Below the pieces are notes generated by a model that was given only the letters and a program-made list of their open reading frames with translations, searched no databases and was not told the DNA's origin. Below are positions 43,086 through 52,658 of a stretch of 64,000 nucleotides of DNA, in pieces; the stretch's first letter is position 1; each line of letters opens with the position of its first letter. Position numbers and translations under genes: made by a program. This stretch comes from Rhizobium herbae. GTDB lineage: Bacteria > Pseudomonadota > Alphaproteobacteria > Rhizobiales > Rhizobiaceae. The stretch spans positions 1 through 64,000 of the forward strand of contig NZ_JAGGJV010000011.1 in NCBI RefSeq assembly GCF_017873135.1, given 5' to 3'.

Positions 43086-45068
43086 ATGGTCGATCCAGCA
43101 TTTTGCAGATTGAAGCTGATCGATGGCTTCGGTCTTTATTTGAATGATGAAGAATTGCATGTGAGCCGGCGTAAGTCGCAAGTTCTGCTTTCCTATCTTT
43201 GGCTCAAGGAAAGCCATACCGAAACACGTTCACGCCTATCGACTCTGTTGTGGAGTAGATCCGGTGACGCCGAAGCACGCGTTTCGCTACGGCAGGAGCT
43301 TAGCCGTCTCAACAAAGAACTGGCTTTGAAGAGCGGTCTGCTGCTCCTGAACGGAGACAAGTTCGCGATCTGGCTCTCCCGTTCGCCTCCAGCGACCGAC
43401 GCAGAGCTAATCACAAGCGAACTGGAAGCGGGAAGGATCCCCGCAATACTTCTGGAACGAACGCTTTTGCACGAACAGTTCCTGTCCCATTTCGAAGGCA
43501 TAGATCCGGAACTCGACCTGTGGATCTCCGTTCAGAGGACAGCATTCAGCAGGAGGTGCCTGCGGGCACTTTCGGCAATCGTGCTGCAGAGACAGGGAGC
43601 CAGTTTGGTCAAGGCTGCGGCACGGGCGCTTTTCAACCTCGACCCTAGCGATGAGTCGGCATGCAGGCAACTTATGGAGATTGCCGTTGCGGAAGACAAT
43701 ATTCCCGAGGCCATCAGGCTCTACAAGGAATTGAGGCTTCTTCTTTCGAACAATTACGGCGTCAAACCGAGCAAGGCGCTGGTCGACTTTGTCGATGCTT
43801 TAACGCAGGTGAAATCGCCCCCTATACCCAGTCCAGGTATTTCTGCGACGGTCCAGGAACGCGGCCAGGGTGATGCAAGACTGCTTCTGCTTGTCCATCC
43901 TGTCGCGTTTACCCATGCCGCGACGGCGTCCACTCAGCGTTTTGCCGTGTTACGCAACGAACTGATCGGTGCGCTTTCGAGATTTCGGGACTGGTCGGTT
44001 CGCGAATTCGAGGCCGAGGATCGCCGGCTTGCGTCCATGCAGAATGCCGACAAGGTCTACGAGGTCGTGATCTCTGGGCAAACCGTCGGCGAGGCCGATT
44101 TTCTCACGGTCAACCTGATGTCAATTTCGACAAGAACCTGCCTCTGGAGCGAACACCTTCAGGTCGACTATATGCGTTTCAGCGGCCAGCAACGCGATAC
44201 GATCCGCAAGATCGCCTTTGCTCTGGATATTGAAATTTCAGCCCACCGACTATCCCGAATCCTTGGCAGCAACCAATCCAGCCTCGATGTCTATGACAAA
44301 TGGCTCCTGGGACAGAGCCTCCTGATCAATTGGCGGCCAAAGGAAGAAGCGCGTGCGGAAGCTTTATTTCGCTCTGTCCTGGCACAATCGGCGACCTTTG
44401 CGCCAGCAATCTCAAGCCTCGTCCAGATACTCAATTCACGCCATCATATCTTTCCAGGGGTCATGAGAAATCGCGAGCGCGAGGCGGAATCGCTGACGCT
44501 TGCAAGGCGGGCTTCGCACATGGCACCGCACGATAGCCGAACGCAATTGACGCTGGCCTGGAGCTACATGATGAACGATGATTTCGACCAGGCGATCCAC
44601 TACTTCAAATTGGCCGTGGACATCAACGACAATGATCTTCGGACACTCATCTCGTCCGCCCAGGGACTCTGCTATGCAGGGGAAAAAACAAGCTCCATCG
44701 AACTTGCCGAGCGTGCCACGATGGTTGGTCGAGGTGGCGACGCGATGCATTGGGCCTACGTCGCCTGCATACAATATCACAACGACAATTACAAAGACGC
44801 CTTGAAGGCAATCGAGCGAAGCGGCGACGGCGCGTATTTCATTTTCGGAATGCGGGCAGCGATCCTCGCCCAACTTGGAGACGAAGTCGCCACCCGCACC
44901 GCTGCACTGGCTTTCGAAAAGCGGATCAAGGAAGCGTGGTATGGAAAGGACAAGCCAACGCAACGAAACATTCGCGCCTGGTTTAGCCAGATATTCCCAA
45001 TCCGCATGCTGGCGGATCGGGAACGGCTCGAATCTGGCCTGAACAAGGCCGGATTCGGCCTGGCATGA
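43086..45068 (+). CDS. SARP/BTAD-type regulator with TPR repeats
   Basis: This is a 660-aa protein. An OmpR-like winged helix at residues 5-90 (KLIDGFGLYLNDEELHVSRR, then KSQVLLSYLWL) is followed by a bacterial transcriptional activation domain at about 95-245 (AARALFNLDPSDESACRQLM, IRLYKELRLLLSNNYGVKPS). A middle alpha/beta domain and TPR-like helical pairs fill residues 385-640. Such regulators activate local biosynthetic clusters, so the YcaO group just upstream is the likely target. It has no ATPase domain. It is the last plus-strand gene of the group, 29 bases after ycaO. Confidence 0.82.
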   Translation: MVDPAFCRLKLIDGFGLYLNDEELHVSRRKSQVLLSYLWLKESHTETRSRLSTLLWSRSGDAEARVSLRQELSRLNKELALKSGLLLLNGDKFAIWLSRSPPATDAELITSELEAGRIPAILLERTLLHEQFLSHFEGIDPELDLWISVQRTAFSRRCLRALSAIVLQRQGASLVKAAARALFNLDPSDESACRQLMEIAVAEDNIPEAIRLYKELRLLLSNNYGVKPSKALVDFVDALTQVKSPPIPSPGISATVQERGQGDARLLLLVHPVAFTHAATASTQRFAVLRNELIGALSRFRDWSVREFEAEDRRLASMQNADKVYEVVISGQTVGEADFLTVNLMSISTRTCLWSEHLQVDYMRFSGQQRDTIRKIAFALDIEISAHRLSRILGSNQSSLDVYDKWLLGQSLLINWRPKEEARAEALFRSVLAQSATFAPAISSLVQILNSRHHIFPGVMRNREREAESLTLARRASHMAPHDSRTQLTLAWSYMMNDDFDQAIHYFKLAVDINDNDLRTLISSAQGLCYAGEKTSSIELAERATMVGRGGDAMHWAYVACIQYHNDNYKDALKAIERSGDGAYFIFGMRAAILAQLGDEVATRTAALAFEKRIKEAWYGKDKPTQRNIRAWFSQIFPIRMLADRERLESGLNKAGFGLA

Positions 45069-45076
45069 AAAGCCCG

Positions 45077-45514
45077 TCAGCGGCAGCTTCGCATGGTATA
45101 GTCGGCGACACGGCCGTAAAATGCGTCGAGGGGAACATCGTTGCCGGCGAGATCCGCATAAAGATTTGGCAGAGGGTAATCCTGCCCGGGCGATGCACTG
45201 GCAACGCGCCCCTCGCTTTCTGCCACCTGTCCCGCCGGCGGCAAGCGCAACACGAACTCAAGCCCCTCGGCCGTATCGCTATCGGCCTGTTCGATCCGAA
45301 AGCGTGTGTATTTCGCATCGATGGTCATGAAGGCTCCGACCTTGCTGCGGAGTTCGGCCATGGTTGTTGGTGCGGATTGCGGGTTCTTGGCCCACTCCAC
45401 AATCAATTTTCCGATTGCGACATAGTCTGCAAGGACGGCATCCGTCTCGTCGATTTGCCGGCCAAATGCGAATGGCGGGAAGTTCCGGTTGTTGAACAAG
45501 TCAAGCGCACTCAT
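45077..45514 (-). CDS. hypothetical protein (145 aa)
   Basis: GAGGGGA precedes the ATG at 45514. The sequence MSALDLFNNRNFPPFAFGRQ is followed by helices (DAVLADYVAIGKLIVEWAKN) and a strand segment (TRFRIEQADSDTAEGLEFVL), ending ADYTMRSCR. There is no signal peptide and no recognised family. It is convergent with the SARP gene, with eight bases between stops. Its size and position leave open a role as substrate or carrier for the YcaO enzyme, but nothing in the sequence shows it. Confidence 0.6.
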   Translation of the reverse strand: MSALDLFNNRNFPPFAFGRQIDETDAVLADYVAIGKLIVEWAKNPQSAPTTMAELRSKVGAFMTIDAKYTRFRIEQADSDTAEGLEFVLRLPPAGQVAESEGRVASASPGQDYPLPNLYADLAGNDVPLDAFYGRVADYTMRSCR

Positions 45515-45683
45515 GTTAAATTCCCCTCTGTAAGATCAAAAGGCTGCAACGCCTTTGGAAGTCATCGCAGCATGACTGTGATCTGACCGTGAATACGCAA
45601 AAATCGGCTGTCGTTTCACGAGTAGATCACGCAACAACGGTAAATTAGCACGTGATTTCATTCGAACAACCGGGGGGCGAGAT

Positions 45684-47303
45684 ATGAAGTGGCTGAAGGC
45701 AATTGTTGCAATAGTGAGCATAGGAACATTGACCGCGCCGCTCGTGTCGAGCGCAGGAACGGGCCAATGCGGGCAGTCGAGCCTCCTCGGGCTTCAGGCG
45801 ATCACCGGAGAAGTGAACAGCGAGAACGCGGAACTGCGTGTCATCCCTCAGGCAATGCGTGTTGTGCTGATGGACCGGCTCCAGACCGAAGGTGTCGAGA
45901 CCGCGTCGACAATCAATATCGACCGTTCGCTCTACGTACGCGACAGGGCCCTTCTGGAGGCCGTTTCCTTCGCCGACCTCATGGAGGTACTCGCATCGAG
46001 TCTTGGACCCAATGCGCCATCGGGACTTGCGCTGTTTCAGGATTGGTGGCGCACGGCCGCAGCACCGGACCCCCAGTATGCAGCCGACATCGGTTGCACG
46101 GACACGCTTATCAACGGGTTTTCCTATACATGCCCCACTATAAGGCCGAGGGCTGAAGCTTCACTTTCAAAGGTTGCGGACCTGCGAACCGGGAGAAACG
46201 GCGGACCGCCTTTCACGATCATCGCGCTCGTCAATCGCGGCGATCTCGTTTACGGCAAACAGAATCCCGACACATGCGGCGAGTACCGGGTCATTGCGGC
46301 TGCCGATACGCTTAGTTCGGACGCGACGGACACGCTGGTCCAGCTCGGCGCACTAGGCCAGTTCTACATGTCCTTCGAGGCGGCCCTCCCCAATCAGGGC
46401 AATGGCATGTGTCTTGCCGTTCAGCGCTTCTGGAACGCGCTTGCAAACACAAACGACAGCAACGCCAGAGGCATGTTGCGCGCCTTCTTTCTCGAAGAAA
46501 TCGGCATGAACAAGGACGGCACCATGTCGTTTCCGCCTGAAGCCGGCGCGGATTTCAAGTTTGGGCCTGTCATCAGTGCTTCCAATCTGGGACTTCTTCC
46601 CGACGATGCGTCGTCACTCGCACTCCCCTTGGCGAAACCCGTCGGGCAGATCCGGACGAACACCCGCGATAAGACAAGCAGATGGCTGTTGCGCCAGTAT
46701 TCCTTCCGGAGAACCAGTCTTGGCCTTCGCATTACGCCGACCTCCCTCTCAGCGACACCGCCGGTCAGCATTATGGTCCCTGAATCCGGATGCAAGGAAG
46801 CCGGCGAAGATTGCAACACTGCTGTGGGTAGGAAAATCGCTGAGAACGTTGACGGCCTGAAAACCATCGAGTTCGGCAAGCTTGCTTTCGAGCTTGCCAA
46901 CATCTGCCTGGAAGCAGGTCAGATGGTCGCAGAGGATGTCTTCGGCGACGGCTACAAAGTTGCGATATGGAAGAACGAAACGCCGGACAACCATGTCTTC
47001 ACCGCACTCCAGACGATTTCGACGCAACCAGGGCTTCCGGATAAGGACAGTAAGATCGCCTTCAATCTGGAAATGACGTCGTGCGCCGGATGCCACAGGC
47101 ATTCCACGCCGAGCCACATCGGACATCTCAGCGATTGGCGCGGGCAGTCTTTGGGAAGCCTTAGCCCTTCGCCAAACATGTTCACCCATTCCAGTATCAA
47201 ATGCTCGGACGCTGCCTGCAGCCGCTATGAAATCTCCCCTCTCCTGGAAAAGGTCTTCCTTCCGTGGCGCGCCTTTCTGATGGACCAGACACTTCGACAA
47301 TGA
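45684..47303 (+). CDS. secreted protein with C-terminal c-type haem motif
   Basis: This is a 539-aa protein. A Sec signal peptide (residues 1-24, KWLKAIVAIVSIGTLTAPLV) precedes a Cys-containing N-terminal domain (GFSYTCPTIRPRAE, CGEYRVIAAADTL). Near the C-terminus TSCAGCHRHS gives CxxCH (467-471), the covalent haem c attachment motif. There are several later Met and His residues and two more Cys. The family resembles large secreted proteins annotated only as hypothetical. If haem is attached, the protein is periplasmic and redox-active. It is divergent from the 145-aa gene. Confidence 0.72.
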   Translation: MKWLKAIVAIVSIGTLTAPLVSSAGTGQCGQSSLLGLQAITGEVNSENAELRVIPQAMRVVLMDRLQTEGVETASTINIDRSLYVRDRALLEAVSFADLMEVLASSLGPNAPSGLALFQDWWRTAAAPDPQYAADIGCTDTLINGFSYTCPTIRPRAEASLSKVADLRTGRNGGPPFTIIALVNRGDLVYGKQNPDTCGEYRVIAAADTLSSDATDTLVQLGALGQFYMSFEAALPNQGNGMCLAVQRFWNALANTNDSNARGMLRAFFLEEIGMNKDGTMSFPPEAGADFKFGPVISASNLGLLPDDASSLALPLAKPVGQIRTNTRDKTSRWLLRQYSFRRTSLGLRITPTSLSATPPVSIMVPESGCKEAGEDCNTAVGRKIAENVDGLKTIEFGKLAFELANICLEAGQMVAEDVFGDGYKVAIWKNETPDNHVFTALQTISTQPGLPDKDSKIAFNLEMTSCAGCHRHSTPSHIGHLSDWRGQSLGSLSPSPNMFTHSSIKCSDAACSRYEISPLLEKVFLPWRAFLMDQTLRQ

Positions 47304-47347
47304 TCAACACAGCGGTGCGAGTTGGCTATGGAGATTGGCTGCGATCA

Positions 47348-47833
47348 TTATGGTTTGCAGACATTGTCCATGGCATCCTGCAGTGCTGCGCGAGCAGCGC
47401 CTGCAGCGTTCAGTGAACTGAGGATCAATTCGCCGAGTTCCCCGCTTGCATTGACACGGACCTCGGTAACCTGGCAACTGCCGCCATCGATCATCGCATG
47501 TGCAGTGATCGTTTCCGACACGCTGGCGCTGATGAGGGCGCCCGACCCGGTCGAACAACGCAGCCTGGCCGTCATGTCGATCATGGACGTTGTGGCGTTG
47601 GATGTGTAGCAAACACCAGTCAATGTATGGTCCGCGACATCCATTCCAGCGCTGGCGAGATCACCGCATCCAAGCGTCGAGATCGCCGGACGCACCGCGT
47701 TTGTGATGAGGTTGCTCACAAGCATGTCACATGCACCGGCCTTGGTTGCGCAGGAGGCTGCGATCAAAGCACCGACCGCAAGGGCGCGAAATTTTGTGGG
47801 CATTTCGCGTCCATTCTGAAACAACCCAGTCAT
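47348..47833 (-). CDS. small secreted protein (161 aa)
   Basis: GGAGGA lies before the ATG at 47833. An export signal (FRALAVGALIAASCATKAGA) ends near a cysteine, ACDML. The mature part has paired cysteines (STLGCGDLA, GVCYTSN, LRCSTGS, SCQVTEV, NVCKP), suggesting two or three disulphides, and is otherwise strand-rich. It is the last gene of the long minus-strand operon, following the membrane protease. Its function is unknown; a protease substrate or inhibitor is one possibility. Confidence 0.65.
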   Translation of the reverse strand: MTGLFQNGREMPTKFRALAVGALIAASCATKAGACDMLVSNLITNAVRPAISTLGCGDLASAGMDVADHTLTGVCYTSNATTSMIDMTARLRCSTGSGALISASVSETITAHAMIDGGSCQVTEVRVNASGELGELILSSLNAAGAARAALQDAMDNVCKP

Positions 47834-47905
47834 GACGCATCCTCCGGTTTGCACGTTGGTCACTTGCCACAGCGCGCCTTTTGATTGTGGCGATTCTATC
47901 GCCCA

Positions 47906-49330
47906 TCACTCTACGACCGCGGGGGCACGTAGTCTGATAGGCGCCGAAAATATGCAGTTGAGCAGATAAGCAAGCAGTCCGAGGCTCGTCGCCAGAAAAA
48001 TCCCGTAGAGAACCGGCTCGAGGATCGGAAAGAATGTGACCGAGTTTGATTTGGGGTTGCCGGCAGTCAGTTCTCCGTAATGATAAGCGTTGTCGAAATA
48101 GCCGCCGGGCGCGTTGTTAATTGGCCTGACGAGACGCATGCGCCCGGCATCGACATGGGTACAGTAGCCGTCACAGATCTGTTGTTCCTGCCCAAGTGCC
48201 TCGGCCGTCATGCCGAATACAGGGGGATCGATGTAGACGCGTCCCTTGGTAACGAAGCCCTCGAAGAAATGCACCTGGCCAGCCACTGGAAGAAGGGCGA
48301 ACAGGATGAGACTGAGGATTGCGGTAAACTTGCTCCTTGCAGGCTTCGGTGGCTCCCGCATGTGTCCAAACAGAGGAACCCGCTGCCACCAGGGATGCTC
48401 GGAAAACGATCGCGAAAAGCTGATGAGCATGAACAGCATGAGCGGGACAAGGATGGAACTGATGCGCAGACCTTGAAACGCATTCATCACCGGGTTGCCC
48501 GCCCCCAGCGCCAGACCGGCTGGATAGTTGGTCATGCGGTCCCCCAGGAAATGGGTCAGTATCAACAAGAACGAGATACTGGCGGTGAAGGTCCAGGCTC
48601 GGCAGAACCCCGGGCTCACACGTCTGATTTCACCTGGCATGTCCTTCAGAAAATCCAGGATAGAAGCCGCCGGTATCATGAACGCAACGCGCTGATCGGG
48701 GCTGATGTGCTTGGCGACAACCATGCCGACAGCTGCCTCGTGGTCATGGCTCCAGACGCGGCCGCCACTGAAACCGCCCGTCACAAACATGCCGCGGTTG
48801 CTCACATCGTCGATCTGCACCCAGGCCTGATTGGTCTTGCCGGCAAAACGCGCGGGGAAGTGAATGGGAAGCGTTGTTCCCGATGGTGCCCCGAAGACGT
48901 CGAGCTCGTTGTTGGCGAGGCTGGGGGCCGGGATGGCCGCGAGCAAGGACATACCAACCTCCTGTGGCGCAGCCCTGCTCAGACGCAGCAAGGCGATATC
49001 GTCCGATGGAAGGCGTCCTGGAGGTCGAAATCGAACAAGGCTTGCCGTTATGCGCGGCATTCCCGTCCCACCCTCACCGTCAGATACGTCTTCCGCCAGC
49101 GGCGCTGTGACGGTAACGGTTACGTCCTCGGGAGGGATCGACTTGTCGCGAATGTCTCTGCCCAGCGCTACGTTGACGACATGAGCGCACGTCACCGCAT
49201 ACCATGGACTGATGAGGAAACCCATTCCGGAGACGGTGTCCTGGAACGTCGCTCTGATCTGCACCAGACCTGCATCCGATGTCGCAAAAGGCGCGTATAG
49301 CGCATCCATGATGTCTGGCTCTCCATCCAT
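47906..49330 (-). CDS. trypsin-like serine protease with C-terminal membrane domain
   Basis: This is a 474-aa protein. An N-terminal S1-type protease domain without a signal peptide has WYAVTCAHVV (H50), SDDIALLRL (D111) and VTGGFSGGRVW (S188). The C-terminal half has about four membrane segments (roughly 247-263, 290-307, 337-356, 434-460). A soluble loop between the third and fourth contains two cysteines (QQICDGYCTH). The layout puts the protease domain in the cytoplasm, with an output or sensor domain in the membrane. The start lies 11 bases after the subtilisin stop, so the two are co-expressed. Confidence 0.8.
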   Translation of the reverse strand: MDGEPDIMDALYAPFATSDAGLVQIRATFQDTVSGMGFLISPWYAVTCAHVVNVALGRDIRDKSIPPEDVTVTVTAPLAEDVSDGEGGTGMPRITASLVRFRPPGRLPSDDIALLRLSRAAPQEVGMSLLAAIPAPSLANNELDVFGAPSGTTLPIHFPARFAGKTNQAWVQIDDVSNRGMFVTGGFSGGRVWSHDHEAAVGMVVAKHISPDQRVAFMIPAASILDFLKDMPGEIRRVSPGFCRAWTFTASISFLLILTHFLGDRMTNYPAGLALGAGNPVMNAFQGLRISSILVPLMLFMLISFSRSFSEHPWWQRVPLFGHMREPPKPARSKFTAILSLILFALLPVAGQVHFFEGFVTKGRVYIDPPVFGMTAEALGQEQQICDGYCTHVDAGRMRLVRPINNAPGGYFDNAYHYGELTAGNPKSNSVTFFPILEPVLYGIFLATSLGLLAYLLNCIFSAPIRLRAPAVVE

Positions 49331-49341
49331 GATCGCTGCCT

Positions 49342-50565
49342 CTAGGCTTGAGGCGCCTGGACGAGACCCCAGTGGATCAGGTTCTTCGCAATAGCCGGCG
49401 CCAGCGACAAAGCGCTCCTGCGCAACTCGAAGATGACCGCTGCGGCATCGGAACTGCCTTGGGTACGCCTTAGCTTCTCATACCACAGGCACGCGACGCC
49501 GGCGACGTGCGGCGCGGCCATGCTGGTGCCGTCCATTTCCGTCAGCCCTCCACCCAGTGCAGCCGACCAGATCCCGGTGCCGGGTGCCGCAAGCTTGGCG
49601 TTGACGTTCGAAAAGGATGCCAGTTCGTAGCCGCCACCTGCCTTGGGGCCGACTGCGCCGACCGAGATGAACTCCGTGGAATTGGCGGGAGGCGACGCGG
49701 CGATCGTGTAGTCGGGCATTGCACTTTCATTGCCGGCCGCGCCGACGACGACGCTGCCGCCCATGATCCCTTGCGTACCGAGAATGGACTGAGAGAGCTT
49801 GTTGAACATTTCAAGATTGAGCCTGTAGGCTTCGAGTGCGATCGACGTGGCTTGGCGGATGGGCAGGTTGTTCACCGTCATCAACCGTTCCTGAAAGCCT
49901 GGAAAATCCATGCCCAGGGACATAGAAATGACGTCAGCCCCCTGCGACTGAGCCCAGAGCACCGCCTTTACAAGCGAATCGCTCGACCCGCCATTGCTGC
50001 CGCCGATCACCTTGCCGATCAGTGCCTTTTTGACCCCGCGCGCAATTCCAATGCGATGTCCACCGACATCGCGCCCGAAGATCGTGCCCGCGCAATGGGT
50101 ACCGTGCCCGTCGATATCGTGGGCCGGCCCATCGGTAAAGTTTCGATGAATGAACTCCACCCCCTGAAATGCCGGGTGATCCGCTTCTATCCCGGTATCG
50201 AGCACGGCAATGATCGTGCCTGCGCCTTTGGCATCGGACGTATCGGCGCGTACGGTCTCTATTCCCCAGGCAACACCCGGGGGTACAGCGGCCGGATTTG
50301 CTGGCGCCGCCGCCCGGATTAGCATCAGCGGCATGTTGATAGCTGTGCCCAGAACGTTCTGGGACGCTGCGGTTTCGGCAGCCTCGTGAACTGTCATTGC
50401 CTCGACACGCGTGGTGGCAGGTGCCTGTTCTGCGGCGACGAGAGCCGTGTCGCCGAAACCATCTGTATGAGCCGCCGTTGCAAGGCCGGGCATTGTTGGA
50501 ACAATTGTTGGCGCTGTGCTTTGCTTCTCGACGACCACCCAGTCCAATTTCAGTGTTGCTGTCAT
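49342..50565 (-). CDS. S8 subtilisin-like serine protease
   Basis: This is a 407-aa protein started at the ATG at 50565, which has GGAGG upstream. The triad is clear: IIAVLDTGIEADH (D123), DIDGHGTHCAGT (H154) and DGTSMAAPHVAG (S348). VVGAAGNES supplies the oxyanion Asn. An N-terminal stretch of about 100 residues precedes the domain. There is no signal peptide, so it is either intracellular or exported by an unknown route. It is encoded in one operon with two trypsin-like proteases. Confidence 0.9.
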   Translation of the reverse strand: MTATLKLDWVVVEKQSTAPTIVPTMPGLATAAHTDGFGDTALVAAEQAPATTRVEAMTVHEAAETAASQNVLGTAINMPLMLIRAAAPANPAAVPPGVAWGIETVRADTSDAKGAGTIIAVLDTGIEADHPAFQGVEFIHRNFTDGPAHDIDGHGTHCAGTIFGRDVGGHRIGIARGVKKALIGKVIGGSNGGSSDSLVKAVLWAQSQGADVISMSLGMDFPGFQERLMTVNNLPIRQATSIALEAYRLNLEMFNKLSQSILGTQGIMGGSVVVGAAGNESAMPDYTIAASPPANSTEFISVGAVGPKAGGGYELASFSNVNAKLAAPGTGIWSAALGGGLTEMDGTSMAAPHVAGVACLWYEKLRRTQGSSDAAAVIFELRRSALSLAPAIAKNLIHWGLVQAPQA

Positions 50566-50651
50566 GACAACCTCCGCTCGTTTCAGCATGTGTGCACGAC
50601 AGCGCGGACTTGCGATGTCGCCGGGTTACAGGCGGGACCTCAGCCCAATCC

Positions 50652-52556
50652 CTATAATTTCAGGTCTTCTCGTCGGGAAATCCGCCTGGCGGCGCTGCCG
50701 AAAACGCCCTCGGTGCTCGTTGCGAGCGGATCGAAGTTGCGCAGCTTTCCAAAATCGAGGCCCGTCACCTGCTCCACGAACGCCACTTTGACCTGATAGG
50801 TCTCATGTTGGCCGTAGACGAATGCAGTCTCGGTCATGTCGCGGATCAGCGGCCCGTGCGAAAGCACGTAGGCTGTGGCATGCAGTTTCTTGGTTTGCGT
50901 GTTGACCATCACGGCAACCTTCCAGAATTCCTCGGGTACCTGGAAACCGCTCACTCCAGGCTGGCCCTTGAGGCGCCTGTCCGTCGAACGGAGGATCGGC
51001 CCGGTGAAGACCGACGCCTTGAAACCGCGCGTCTCGGCTGAGAGAAGAAGATAGTCCTCCAGGCGCACCCAGCTCTTTTGATTGAGGTCCTCGTGCTGGG
51101 GGACGCTGTTAGTGTAGTGAAATGTGTCGGCTTCCCCTTGCGACGCCTCATCCGGGTTGCCCCAGCCCGGATCGCGCCGGCGAACCATGTGCCCGCGATC
51201 AAGACGATTGTTACGATAAAGCTCGTTGCCGATCTGGTGCTCGGGCGCAATCCGCCCATCGAGCGCCCAATCTCCCTCCCGATCGAGCTTGCGCTGGCGC
51301 TCACCGTCGATATTGACGGCGGTGACCAACGGCAGACGACGCGATTTGCTCTGGATCGTGGAGAAGTGCTCATATTTGAGGACGGAATCAGCATCGTCCG
51401 AGACCGGGGCGACGTCGCTCGCCCAGAGACCAAGCTTAGGCATGGGGGCTGCGAGCCCACCTTTGCCGAGAAAGTGGGGATCATAGCCCATGCGGCCTGA
51501 AAACTTGTCAGGCGCGCTTGGGACTTCGTTTGTCATCGCGCCTGGCAACGCTCCAACGGCAATTTGCGTCTTCATTCGCCGCAAGGCTGCAGCGACAATA
51601 TCGATCGCCACCGCGGAGTTCGTTTGCCGGAACACACCTCCGAAATGGAGACCCACAACTTCGGCCGTATCAAGATCGATTACCGCAGATCCGGAATTGC
51701 CGCCGAGCGATGTATAGTCAGCTTGGAGGATAACGCCGCCTTCGGTGTCCCCAATAATGAGCCCTGGCGAGAACCGCTTGACGTCATATACACCCCCGAA
51801 CAGGCTTGCCATCAATTGCGGGTCGTTGCGCTGGCCGTCCCACGCAGGGTAGCCGACAGCTGCGACCGGCTGGCCAGGAACACCGCGTCTTGTTGCGATC
51901 TGCACCGGCTCGGCGCCGTCGATCGCCTCCACCCGCAGAAATGCGAAGTCCGGCTCATGTTGCGCGGCGATGTAGAGAACTTCGCTGGCAAAGGCGCGCC
52001 GTGGCGCGGTGTTGGACTGATACTGCCTTACATAATCCATCATCACGACCAGGTGGTCGCTGCCAACGCCGTTCTTGAACTGGAAGTCGCCGTTTCGATC
52101 GATATCGGTAAAAAACTCAGCGACATGTCGGTTCGTGACGACGATGCCCTTGTCAATCAGCCAGCCGGTACCGACGAATTCCTGGGTTGGATGATAGAGA
52201 AGATCCACCCGGCCCACATTCTTGGCCGATGCCTCAAGCAATACCTTGCGGTCTCGAATGAGATCGACACGATCATAGTCGCCGACAATCTGGATCTCGT
52301 CGTTTATGATGAAATAGGGCGGCCGCATTTCGGCAAGGATAATGGCTTCGAGGCCTGCTGAAGGCCCTCGGAAATCCGTCAAGTCCGGGACGATCTTTTT
52401 GGATAGGCTCTCGGCCGTGGCCTCGATGGCCATGTCAGCCCCGGAAGCGGCTTCCCGCCTTGTTGGCGGCGGCGTCACCGCTGATAGTCTTTGCATGGCG
52501 GAGGCGAGCACGCGATCGAAATTCTTGGAGTGCTTCAAAGACTCTATCTGACGCAT
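50652..52556 (-). CDS. trypsin-like protease fused to NUC1 DNA/RNA endonuclease
   Basis: This is a 634-aa fusion. Residues 115-330 form an S1-type protease with VVTNRHVAEF (H144), HEPDFAFLRV (D203) and SLGGNSGSAV (S288). Residues about 395-620 form a beta-beta-alpha-metal nuclease with RLDRGHMVRR (DRGH 453-456) and a downstream SVPQHEDLNQKSW carrying the metal-binding Asn. The two catalytic sets both look intact. GGGAGAAG precedes the ATG. No signal peptide is present. Such protease-nuclease fusions suggest proteolytic activation of a toxic nuclease, as expected for a conflict or abortive-infection effector. Confidence 0.88.
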   Translation of the reverse strand: MRQIESLKHSKNFDRVLASAMQRLSAVTPPPTRREAASGADMAIEATAESLSKKIVPDLTDFRGPSAGLEAIILAEMRPPYFIINDEIQIVGDYDRVDLIRDRKVLLEASAKNVGRVDLLYHPTQEFVGTGWLIDKGIVVTNRHVAEFFTDIDRNGDFQFKNGVGSDHLVVMMDYVRQYQSNTAPRRAFASEVLYIAAQHEPDFAFLRVEAIDGAEPVQIATRRGVPGQPVAAVGYPAWDGQRNDPQLMASLFGGVYDVKRFSPGLIIGDTEGGVILQADYTSLGGNSGSAVIDLDTAEVVGLHFGGVFRQTNSAVAIDIVAAALRRMKTQIAVGALPGAMTNEVPSAPDKFSGRMGYDPHFLGKGGLAAPMPKLGLWASDVAPVSDDADSVLKYEHFSTIQSKSRRLPLVTAVNIDGERQRKLDREGDWALDGRIAPEHQIGNELYRNNRLDRGHMVRRRDPGWGNPDEASQGEADTFHYTNSVPQHEDLNQKSWVRLEDYLLLSAETRGFKASVFTGPILRSTDRRLKGQPGVSGFQVPEEFWKVAVMVNTQTKKLHATAYVLSHGPLIRDMTETAFVYGQHETYQVKVAFVEQVTGLDFGKLRNFDPLATSTEGVFGSAARRISRREDLKL

Positions 52557-52658
52557 TGTCTTCTCCCTAATGAACTGAAAAACATCGTGATGACCGTTCG
52601 TGACGGCGTCCGCCCGTCGATCGCGTTGCCTGTTGCTCGAACAGGTCCTTTTTGAAGG

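Noticed and set aside
38318..45514. Search for a RiPP precursor peptide near the YcaO gene
   Set aside because: No short ORF with a ribosome site, a leader-like acidic helix and a Cys/Ser/Thr-rich core was found. The 145-aa protein at 45077 is too long and lacks such a core.
48080..49300. 406-codon plus-strand ORF opposite the membrane protease gene
   Set aside because: It has no motifs, whereas the minus strand shows a full catalytic triad.
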